Below are positions 1 through 5,047 of a DNA stretch of 5,047 nt, piece by piece. This DNA comes from Anaerolineae bacterium (GTDB lineage: Bacteria > Chloroflexota > Anaerolineae > Aggregatilineales > Phototrophicaceae). The translations under genes and the position numbers were made by a program. The notes beneath the pieces were generated by a model. It searched no databases and was not told the DNA's origin. It saw only the letters and a list, made by a program, of their open reading frames with translations. How positions within the stretch are numbered: position 1 is the stretch's first letter; each line of letters begins with the position of its first letter. The stretch is from assembly GCA_014379235.1 (NCBI GenBank), contig JACMMD010000695.1, forward strand, positions 1-5,047, given 5' to 3'.

Positions 1-1327
1 CGCCAAAACGGTAGCGCGCCACGCTCGACGGCGCGATTAAGAGCGTATCGGATAACACAGGCAGTGAGCCGAACAGCAGCGAATCGGGTGTCATCAACGG
101 ACGATCTGTGTTGGTGACGTTCAGCGCGACGGTTTCTTCCCAGTTGCCCAGCGGCCCGCTCCATACTCGCGCCATCAGTTGATAGCTCACCGGAGTCGGT
201 AAATTATCGGGCAGCGTCAGCCATACGAACTTTCGCACGACCATTCCCGGCGGCCAGACTTTGCTCGGAATCTGGCCCATGTTTACGCGATCAGCCTGCG
301 CCACTGATTCGACGGCTTCGTTTTCGCTAGGGCGTGAGAGCAGATGTACCGAGAGGTTATAGTTGCGCGGCAGAATAGCATTAGCGCGCCAGTACAGCAC
401 CGCCAATACGCTGTCTCCCGGTGCGGCTGTCGGCTGCGACAGCCAGTAGCCGAGCAGTTCCAAATCGCCATCGAGGTATTCCGCATGAACAGGCTGCGCG
501 ATAAGGCGGGCTTCGAGCGCGGGCAGCGGCCACAAATACAGCGCCAGACATACGCCCCACAAAGTCGCGCCGCCAACGATGAGCCGCTTGAGGCCGGGCC
601 AGCGTTCCGGCGGGATGAAAGCCTGCGCGAACATCAGCAGCGCGGCCACTACAATCGTCACGCCGACCAGTTCGAAAAACTCTTCGTAGACCGTGCCCGA
701 ACTGATGCTGTCGCAGCGCGGTGTCCCATCTGGCGCGGTATAGCAGTACATATCGTAGAGCAGGTCTTCGAGCAGGATGCCGCTCGTACCCATAACCGCG
801 AGGCCGATGAACAGCAGCGCGAATGGCGCTTTCTGGTCACGCAGGGCGTACCAGAACACCAGCGCCGAAACCATCACCAGCACCATACCGACAATGGCAT
901 AGGGGACACGCCAGTTGTCGATCTCCTCGTGAATAGCGAAGAACTCGTCTACCGCCAGAAACGCGAACACCACTGCCAGCGCGAGAAACCACACGCGCAT
1001 GGTATAACGCACTCGCCAGCGCTTATGACGGCTTCTCAGTCCGAGCGCGAATGTGATTAGCGCGATCAGCATCCACAGAACGGAAGCGAAGATCGTGCCA
1101 AGATTGCGTTCGTCATCGAGGTTAGTGAGCCAGCGGGCGAAATCCGCGCCTTCGGGCCATGGTATCAGATGCAGGGCCAGCAGCACGATTTCCACGATGA
1201 GCAGCGTCAGCAGCAGATAGCGCGAGAAAGCCGACAGGGGCCGCCGCACGAGAATCACCAGCGACGTGATACAACCGCCGACGATCAAGCCGAGCGCAAT
1301 GAAGTAGAGAATCTGTGATAGCGACAT
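1..1327 (-). CDS. Polytopic membrane protein with extracellular beta-domain(s), 3' end beyond window
   Basis: The frame stays open from an ATG at 1327 to the left edge (442 residues seen), so the C-terminus is missing. An in-frame TAG lies seven codons upstream (1346-1348) and no other usable start codon lies between, which fixes the start. I see eight hydrophobic segments at about residues 5-27, 36-54, 78-97, 111-129, 140-161, 167-188, 219-238 and 247-266. Basic loops (RRPLSAFSR, RSRHKRWRVR, PPERWPGLKR) alternate with acidic ones, giving an N-out, C-out topology. The loop with Cys195 and Cys205 would be outside, where a disulfide could form. Outer ends of helices 4, 6 and 7 carry D127-E128, H133-E134-E135, E187-D188 and E215-E216-E219. 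Residues from about 280 (EYLDGDLELLGYW, then GDSVLAVLYWRA and YNLSVHLL) resemble the beta-sandwich tails of Chloroflexota membrane glycosyltransferases. A second copy may begin near residue 437 (ARYRFG). No glycosyltransferase catalytic domain is visible. I do not recognise the family and assign no function. Confidence 0.85.
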   Translation of the reverse strand, partial: MSLSQILYFIALGLIVGGCITSLVILVRRPLSAFSRYLLLTLLIVEIVLLALHLIPWPEGADFARWLTNLDDERNLGTIFASVLWMLIALITFALGLRSRHKRWRVRYTMRVWFLALAVVFAFLAVDEFFAIHEEIDNWRVPYAIVGMVLVMVSALVFWYALRDQKAPFALLFIGLAVMGTSGILLEDLLYDMYCYTAPDGTPRCDSISSGTVYEEFFELVGVTIVVAALLMFAQAFIPPERWPGLKRLIVGGATLWGVCLALYLWPLPALEARLIAQPVHAEYLDGDLELLGYWLSQPTAAPGDSVLAVLYWRANAILPRNYNLSVHLLSRPSENEAVESVAQADRVNMGQIPSKVWPPGMVVRKFVWLTLPDNLPTPVSYQLMARVWSGPLGNWEETVALNVTNTDRPLMTPDSLLFGSLPVLSDTLLIAPSSVARYRFG

Positions 1328-1337
1328 TATGCCGACG

Positions 1338-1343
1338 ATTGTA
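1338..1343 (-). promoter_or_regulatory. Possible -10 box (TACAAT) just upstream of the membrane protein start
   Basis: TACAAT on the minus strand matches five of six bases of the sigma-70 -10 consensus and ends 10 bases before the ATG at 1327. If used, transcription would begin within a few bases of the start codon and give a leaderless or nearly leaderless mRNA. That fits the absence of a Shine-Dalgarno-like sequence there. The -35 region is poor (ATTTCA at a 17-base spacing, three of six). A competing weak pair, CTGACA with a 17-base gap to TCCATT, lies further upstream, and read-through from the propeller genes is also possible. Confidence 0.3.
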
Positions 1344-1444
1344 GTCTATTGATCGGGGATTGAAATACCCGGCTAGAAAACGGGAATGGACACTTTCGAG
1401 GATACATTGTCAGGTCACAAAATGGCGATATTTGCGCTCTATAG

Positions 1445-1464
1445 CCAGAGAATTTATTCTCCGG
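1445..1464 (-). terminator. Hairpin 10 bases after the second propeller gene, possible weak terminator
   Basis: A near-perfect inverted repeat begins 9 to 10 bases beyond the TAG stop of the propeller gene. As minus-strand RNA it forms an eight-base-pair stem, CCGGAGAA with UUCUCUGG, around a UAAA loop. The one non-Watson-Crick pair is a G-U wobble on the minus strand but an A-C mismatch on the plus strand, so the fold suits the minus transcript. There is no U tract after the stem, so it is not a classic intrinsic terminator. It may slow or partly stop transcription, or protect the 3' end of the propeller mRNA. Confidence 0.35.
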
Positions 1465-1473
1465 TTGCAGAGA

Positions 1474-2595
1474 CTAGCCGACGTTCCACATTTGAACAGC
1501 GCCATTGGTCATCGCGGTGTAGAGATAGCGGCCATCGTCGCTAAAACGCATCGCTGACACCGTGAAATCATGTGGCAGCATATCGGTGATCGTGCTACTG
1601 GTGATGTCGTACAGCCCGACACTGCCGCCGGCCCGTTCAAAGCAGCGCGCATTGGCAAAGTTCAGCGCCAACTGTGTACCGTCGGGGCTGAAAGCAGCGC
1701 TCGTAGGATAGTGGCGCGCAGGGAGTTCGGTTACGGCGTTACTGGCGAGGTTCATCATGACTGTTTCCGAGCGCAGCCCCGCGCAGCGATCTCCCGCGAC
1801 GGCTACGAAAACCAAATTCTGGCCGTCAGGGCTGATGTCGATGCTGCGAATCGTGTGGATGTAAACGCCGAGATCATATTGAAGACGCGGTTGTAACTGT
1901 CCATCGGCGGATAGTTCCCAGAGCCACAGTGTCCCGTACTGCTCGTCGTCTTGAGTGCGAACGCCGCCAGCCGCTAACAACATCCCGTTTGCGTCGTGAC
2001 CTAAAGCCACGTTCGTGACCAGCGTATGTGACAGCCTCATCTGCGTGACGATCTCCAATGTGGCCGCGTCCATGATTTCGATGTCATTGTCGTAATGATA
2101 GGGCGGTGTCCCACTCCACTGCGGTAGGTTGACGGCGATTAACGGGCGTGGGGCGCTGATCGGGCTGAAAGCGATGTCGAAATAAACGTCGTCATCCAGC
2201 GGCCAGCGATGCACCAGATGTTGCGTCGAGGTATCCCACAAATTCACGGCCTCGCTGAGGTTGCCGCCGTGATTAATCAGCCCGCGTGTGAACAGCAGCG
2301 CCGCATCCGGGCTGAAACCAATGTGATGCAGGATGGCGTCGGCGTTGGGGATTTCCCAGAGCATTTCCCCCGTCTGCTGATCCACCACGCGCACGGTGTT
2401 TTCGCCTGTTTCGCTGAAGGCAAGCTGCGTCTCTCCGAGCGCCACTGACCGCCGCCACGCTTCATCGTGTCCCGGCAGCAACGTCCGCACCCAACGTTCA
2501 CGCGGCGCGGGATGCGCCAGCAGCACCAACGTGCTTAAACCGATGGCGAAAATAAACGACGGCGTGAACGAGACTATCGTAAAGTTGAGCCTCAT
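1474..2595 (-). CDS. Membrane-anchored WD40-like beta-propeller protein, second of a tandem pair
   Basis: The predicted protein has 373 residues. An N-terminal hydrophobic segment (about residues 8-27) is followed by HPAP and WVRT, then a repeat-rich domain. Motifs typical of WD40/PD40 propellers recur: GFSPDAALLF (93-102) with VNLWDTST (117-124), GTLWLWEL (221-228), DISPDGQNLVF (253-263), AFSPDGTQLAL (301-311) and RFSDDGRYLY (350-359) with GAVQMWNV (365-372). This fits about seven blades, likely outside the membrane on a signal anchor. A GTG at 2610 would give five more residues. I prefer ATG 2595 because GGAGG lies 8 bases upstream, the ATG overlaps the TGA of the preceding gene (ATGA), and the protein then begins MRL like its paralogue. 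Cys271 and Cys318 match cysteines in that paralogue and may form a disulfide. Propellers of this kind usually bind proteins or glycans; no catalytic motif is seen and the ligand is unknown. Confidence 0.88.
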   Translation of the reverse strand: MRLNFTIVSFTPSFIFAIGLSTLVLLAHPAPRERWVRTLLPGHDEAWRRSVALGETQLAFSETGENTVRVVDQQTGEMLWEIPNADAILHHIGFSPDAALLFTRGLINHGGNLSEAVNLWDTSTQHLVHRWPLDDDVYFDIAFSPISAPRPLIAVNLPQWSGTPPYHYDNDIEIMDAATLEIVTQMRLSHTLVTNVALGHDANGMLLAAGGVRTQDDEQYGTLWLWELSADGQLQPRLQYDLGVYIHTIRSIDISPDGQNLVFVAVAGDRCAGLRSETVMMNLASNAVTELPARHYPTSAAFSPDGTQLALNFANARCFERAGGSVGLYDITSSTITDMLPHDFTVSAMRFSDDGRYLYTAMTNGAVQMWNVG

Positions 2596-3728
2596 ACATC
2601 CAGCCTCCACACCATGACCGCGCCATTGGGTGCTGCGGTATATAACTGCTGGCTGTCGTCGCTGAAACGCAGCGCCGTAACGCGAAGGAAGCCGTCATGG
2701 GGCAGGATAGTGCTGCTGCCTGTCGCCAAGTCGATCACCATCACGCCACTTGGCCCGTCACCGTCACAAAGTGGCGCGAAGATCACCGCCAGTCGGCTAC
2801 CATCAGGCGAAAAAGTGACGCGCAGCGGGCGCTCAATCGAGGGCAGCGCGGACGACTCGCCACTTTCAAGGTCGATCACGGTCAGTGTGGCGAAACGTTC
2901 GGGACAGCGAGTGCCATAAGTCGCGCTGTAGGCCAAGTGGTGTCCATCAGCACTGATGTCCATGCCATCCGCCCATTCAAAATCTTCACCCAGCGGATAT
3001 TCAGCGCGGGGCTGGAACTGCCCATCTGCGTCCAAACTCCACAGCCACACCATTCCCTGATCGGTATCGTTGCGAACCGACATCCCGGCAGCAGCCATCA
3101 GCAAACTATCACCGTGGGCGGCGAGGTCAACAGTCGTGAAGTCGCTGTAGGGCACAACTACCCGCTCACTATACTCGCCTAGCTGCGGATTCATCACCTG
3201 AAAGGTGTCCACGAGATCGTCATCGGGATTGTTAGCCGAACCAAAGATCACGTATGAGCGTTCGTCAACGTTGGCAAACTCGAAAGCAAACATGTCGCTG
3301 ACCTCGAATGGCCGCTCGATGAGCCGCTCACCGCTCGTCGTGTCCCATATTTCGACGGCTTGTTGAGTGGAACTATCCTCAAGCGTGGCGATCATGAGCA
3401 TTTGAGTGTCGTCGCTGTCAATACCAACCGCGACACCGTTGGTCACTATTTCCCGGAGCGTCTTGCCCGTCACCATGTCGATGATGCGTATCGTATTGTT
3501 TTCTCGATCTGTCAGCGCGAGGGAGCGCTTTCCAAACACGGTCACGTTTGACCAGCGCTCACCCTGTCCGTTGCCTAAAAGGAACGAGGTTCTCCCCTGT
3601 CCGCGCACAATGGTTCGTACCCAAGGGGCGCCAAGCGGGGCAGGATGCAGCAGCAAAATCACCACGCTTAAGGCGAATGCAAGGAACAGCGATGGTATGA
3701 TGAGGACGGTCAGCAGTCGGAGTCGCAT
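2592..3728 (-). CDS. Membrane-anchored WD40-like beta-propeller protein, first of a tandem pair
   Basis: The predicted protein has 378 residues from MRLRLLTVLI. A hydrophobic segment spans about residues 5-27 and is followed by HPAP and WVRT. No clear signal peptidase site is visible, so a membrane anchor with the propeller outside is likely. Blade-like units include LTDRENNTIRIID (72-84), AVEIWDTTSGERL (124-136), GMVWLWSLDADGQ (225-237), DISADGHHLAY (257-267) with TVIDLESGE (283-291), TFSPDGSRLAV (305-315) with GVMVIDLATG (328-337), and RFSDDSQQLY (354-363) with GAVMVWRL (369-376). This fits about seven blades. An upstream ATG pair (3770 and 3767) would add 14 residues. I prefer 3728 because it aligns with the MRL start of the paralogue and because a good extended -10 covers the upstream codons. 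Its Shine-Dalgarno is weak (AAGAG, 9 bases away). Cys275 and Cys321 correspond to Cys271 and Cys318 of the neighbour. The TGA overlaps the next ATG. The ligand is unknown. Confidence 0.88.
   Translation of the reverse strand: MRLRLLTVLIIPSLFLAFALSVVILLLHPAPLGAPWVRTIVRGQGRTSFLLGNGQGERWSNVTVFGKRSLALTDRENNTIRIIDMVTGKTLREIVTNGVAVGIDSDDTQMLMIATLEDSSTQQAVEIWDTTSGERLIERPFEVSDMFAFEFANVDERSYVIFGSANNPDDDLVDTFQVMNPQLGEYSERVVVPYSDFTTVDLAAHGDSLLMAAAGMSVRNDTDQGMVWLWSLDADGQFQPRAEYPLGEDFEWADGMDISADGHHLAYSATYGTRCPERFATLTVIDLESGESSALPSIERPLRVTFSPDGSRLAVIFAPLCDGDGPSGVMVIDLATGSSTILPHDGFLRVTALRFSDDSQQLYTAAPNGAVMVWRLDV
2604..2608 (-). promoter_or_regulatory. Ribosome binding site GGAGG deciding the start at 2595
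   Basis: GGAGG on the minus strand lies inside the last codons of the upstream propeller gene, 8 bases before ATG 2595. This is the best Shine-Dalgarno match in the window. It overlaps the alternative GTG codon at 2610-2608, which makes that GTG an unlikely start. Confidence 0.7.
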
Positions 3729-3765
3729 TGAAAACGGCTCTTGATTGGACGGTATATTTGGCTGC

Positions 3766-3795
3766 ATCATAACACCAATAAACGATTGTCGTCAT
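3766..3795 (-). promoter_or_regulatory. Extended -10 promoter for the propeller operon
   Basis: On the minus strand TGT-TATGAT (3774-3766) is an extended -10 with five of six consensus bases in the hexamer. ATGACG (3795-3790), 18 bases upstream of it, matches four of six bases of TTGACA. Transcription would begin near 3759, inside or below the two upstream ATG codons. This leaves about 30 bases of leader before ATG 3728 and supports that start. The element lies in the divergent region, so regulation shared with the plus-strand aminotransferase is possible. Confidence 0.45.
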
Positions 3796-3804
3796 CTATC
3801 GCTT

Positions 3805-3832
3805 GCTAACAGCTAACTTCTAAAGGCTAATG
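3805..3832 (+). repeat. Four tandem heptamers, consensus GCTAANN
   Basis: Four consecutive 7-base units are GCTAACA, GCTAACT, TCTAAAG and GCTAATG. The next seven bases begin GCT and then diverge. The array ends 8 bases before the aminotransferase ATG, so it occupies the place where its leader or ribosome binding site should be. It could be slippage-derived sequence, a set of binding sites on one DNA face pattern, or part of a -10 region (GCTAAT at 3826-3831). The period is clear from the bases; a function is not. Confidence 0.5.
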
Positions 3833-3840
3833 GCTTCTTC

Positions 3841-4968
3841 ATGAACATCCCACTGGTAGACCTCAAAGCACAGTACGCCCGTATTCAGCCGGACATCGAC
3901 GCGGCGATGGCGAAGGTATTAGCCGAAACCGACTTCATTATGGGCAAGGCTGTTAAGGATTTTGAGGCTGCATTTGCTGATTTCCTACAGGTCAAGCGCG
4001 TGGTCGGCGTTAGCAATGGCACAGACGCGCTGCATTTAACGCTGTTGGCGCTTGGAGTCGGCGCAGGTGATGAGGTCATCACCACGCCGCACACGTTCAT
4101 CGCCACCGTCGAGCCGATCATCCAGCGCGGGGCGCGTCCGGTGTTCGTGGACATCGACCCTGCGACCTTCAACCTCAATCCGGCGCTGTTAGAGGCGGCC
4201 ATCACTCCGCGCACCAGAGCGATTATGCCCGTTCATCTCTACGGCCAACCCGCCGATATGCGCGCCATTCTCGAAATCGCGGACAGGCACGGTATCCCCG
4301 TTATCGAGGACGCGGCGCAGGCACATGGCGCGGAATATCAGGGGAAGCGTATCGGCAATTGGGGCAGGGCGGCATGTTTCAGCTTTTATCCCGGCAAGAA
4401 TCTTGGCGCATATGGTGACGCGGGCGGTATAGCTACTAACGACGAGGACTTGGCCAACAAGATCGCCAAGCTGCGAAATCATGGGCGTATGACCAAGTAC
4501 GAGCATGAAATCGTTGGCTATGGCAATCGGCTGGATACGCTGCAAGCGGCGGTGCTGTTGGCCAAGCTGCCCTATCTTGAGGAGTGGACAGAGGCGCGGC
4601 GGCGTCATGCGGCCTATTATGACGAGATGCTCAAAGGCATCCCCGGCCTGATGCGCCCCGCCGTTCAAGCGGATACACGCCATGTTTATCACCTGTACGT
4701 TATCCGCCTAGAAGATGCTGCCAAGCGAGACGCGCTGCTCGACCATCTGACGCAGGCGGGAATTGGCGCGGGCATACATTACCCTGTGCCGCTGCATTTA
4801 CAGCCCGCGCTGACGCATCTTGGCTACCAGCACGGCGACTTCCCCGAAACCGAGCGCGCCGCCGTCAGCATCATCAGCTTGCCCATGTACCCGGAATTAG
4901 AGATCGACCAATTGAATATGATCGTCGAAGAGATCAGTCAGTTCATTGGCGTCTTGAAAGGGGCATAG
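3841..4968 (+). CDS. DegT/DnrJ/EryC1/StrS family PLP-dependent aminotransferase
   Basis: This complete 375-residue protein has the usual length for the family, which are fold-type I transaminases. They transfer an amino group, generally from glutamate, to keto-sugar nucleotides in the cytoplasm. The diagnostic features are present: the opening PLVDLKAQYARI; SNGTDAL (58-64) for the PLP phosphate; Asp157 in VIEDAAQAHGA for the pyridine nitrogen; Ser181 and the Schiff-base lysine Lys186 in SFYPGKNLGAYGDAGG; and GNRLDTLQAA (228-237), where Asn229 is expected to reach the partner subunit's PLP in a dimer. The C-terminal HVYHLYVIRL and GIGAGIHYPVPLHLQPA are typical of the sugar-aminotransferase branch, such as the WbpE, QdtB and FdtB types. 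The exact substrate cannot be read from the sequence, so no symbol is given. ATG 3841 matches the usual family start, but the upstream Shine-Dalgarno is poor (AAAGG 14 bases away). It is transcribed away from the propeller genes and appears intact. Confidence 0.96.
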   Translation: MNIPLVDLKAQYARIQPDIDAAMAKVLAETDFIMGKAVKDFEAAFADFLQVKRVVGVSNGTDALHLTLLALGVGAGDEVITTPHTFIATVEPIIQRGARPVFVDIDPATFNLNPALLEAAITPRTRAIMPVHLYGQPADMRAILEIADRHGIPVIEDAAQAHGAEYQGKRIGNWGRAACFSFYPGKNLGAYGDAGGIATNDEDLANKIAKLRNHGRMTKYEHEIVGYGNRLDTLQAAVLLAKLPYLEEWTEARRRHAAYYDEMLKGIPGLMRPAVQADTRHVYHLYVIRLEDAAKRDALLDHLTQAGIGAGIHYPVPLHLQPALTHLGYQHGDFPETERAAVSIISLPMYPELEIDQLNMIVEEISQFIGVLKGA

Positions 4969-4997
4969 AAACGTCCGTCCCTTATGGCGTAACGCTC

Positions 4998-5006
4998 TGG
5001 TACAAT
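4998..5006 (+). promoter_or_regulatory. Extended -10 promoter (TGG-TACAAT) for the right-edge gene
   Basis: TGGTACAAT combines the TGN extension with a five-of-six -10 hexamer. No convincing -35 lies 16 to 18 bases upstream, which is common for extended -10 promoters. The predicted transcript would begin near 5013 and carry about 30 bases of leader before the ATG at 5043. It lies 30 bases after the aminotransferase stop, so the next gene may have its own promoter rather than rely on the aminotransferase transcript. No terminator hairpin is visible between them. Confidence 0.5.
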
Positions 5007-5042
5007 CTACGTGCTTATACGTTGGTTAAGCGCGGAGTGTGC

Positions 5043-5047
5043 ATGAG
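5043..5047 (+). CDS. Start of a further gene, cut off by the right edge
   Basis: An ATG at 5043 is preceded by GGAG (5034-5037) at a 5-base spacing and by the extended -10 element about 36 bases upstream. An in-frame GTG at 5037 is a less likely alternative because it overlaps the GGAG. Only the first codon and two bases are visible, so nothing can be said about the product. Confidence 0.5.

Noticed and set aside
344..1060. A 238-codon open frame on the plus strand.
   Set aside because: It lies antisense to the membrane protein gene. Its translation is rich in Arg, Gln and His without any domain-like pattern, while the minus frame gives regular transmembrane helices and a fixed start.
1368..1384. 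CCCG and CGGG arms that could form a small hairpin in the same gap.
   Set aside because: Only four base pairs with a nine-base loop; this is expected by chance and has no U tract.
1360..1557. A 65-codon plus-strand frame beginning in the gap between the membrane protein and propeller genes.
   Set aside because: It runs into the antisense of the propeller C-terminus, has no good ribosome binding site, and its translation has no recognisable features.
2697..3182. A 161-codon open frame on the plus strand.
   Set aside because: It is antisense to the first propeller gene, whose minus frame shows clear repeated blade motifs. The plus translation has no recognisable motif.
3741..3770. Possible plus-strand promoter for the aminotransferase (TTGATT, 18 bases, CATCAT), and a second option TTGCTA, 17 bases, GCTAAT at 3803-3831.
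   Set aside because: Each hexamer matches at most four of six bases and neither candidate is clearly better than the other, so I did not call a promoter for this gene.
3841..4968. Assigning a specific symbol such as wbpE, qdtB or fdtB to the aminotransferase.
   Set aside because: The family motifs are certain but substrate specificity in this family cannot be told from motifs alone, and no neighbouring sugar-nucleotide gene is visible to decide it.

Overview
This window looks like chromosomal DNA from an uncultured or little-studied environmental bacterium, most likely a member of the Chloroflexota (Anaerolineae-like). That guess is an inference from three things. The extracellular beta-domain of the leftmost protein (GDSVLAVLYWRA...YNLSVHLL) is of a type I associate with Chloroflexota membrane glycosyltransferases and relatives. 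The DNA is moderately GC-rich. At least two promoter-like elements carry strong extended -10 boxes (TGG-TACAAT and TGT-TATGAT). No mobile element, CRISPR array, tRNA or rRNA is visible.

Layout. Positions 1-1327 (minus) hold the 5' part of a large membrane protein gene that runs off the left edge. It is fully open for 442 codons and encodes about eight transmembrane helices followed by at least one extracellular beta-sandwich-like domain. Positions 1474-2595 and 2592-3728 (minus) hold two tandem, clearly paralogous genes for membrane-anchored, secreted-side WD40-like beta-propeller proteins. They are joined by an ATGA stop/start overlap, so they are very probably translationally coupled. The 146-base gap between the second propeller gene and the membrane protein gene holds a hairpin and a possible promoter.

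The divergent intergenic region (3729-3840) carries an extended -10 promoter for the propeller operon and a short run of heptamer repeats immediately before the right-hand gene. That gene, at 3841-4968 (plus), encodes a complete PLP-dependent DegT/DnrJ/EryC1/StrS family aminotransferase, presumably making an amino sugar nucleotide for surface glycans or glycosylation. A well-formed extended -10 and ribosome binding site follow at 4998-5037, leading into the first codons of another plus-strand gene at the right edge.

How the genes fit together: the minus-strand genes all encode predicted cell-envelope proteins facing outward, and the plus-strand enzyme belongs to a family that supplies nucleotide-linked amino sugars. 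A shared role in the envelope is possible, but nothing in the sequence proves it. The most unusual items are the coupled propeller pair, a cluster of acidic and histidine residues predicted at the outer face of the eight-helix protein, and the heptamer repeat next to the aminotransferase start.
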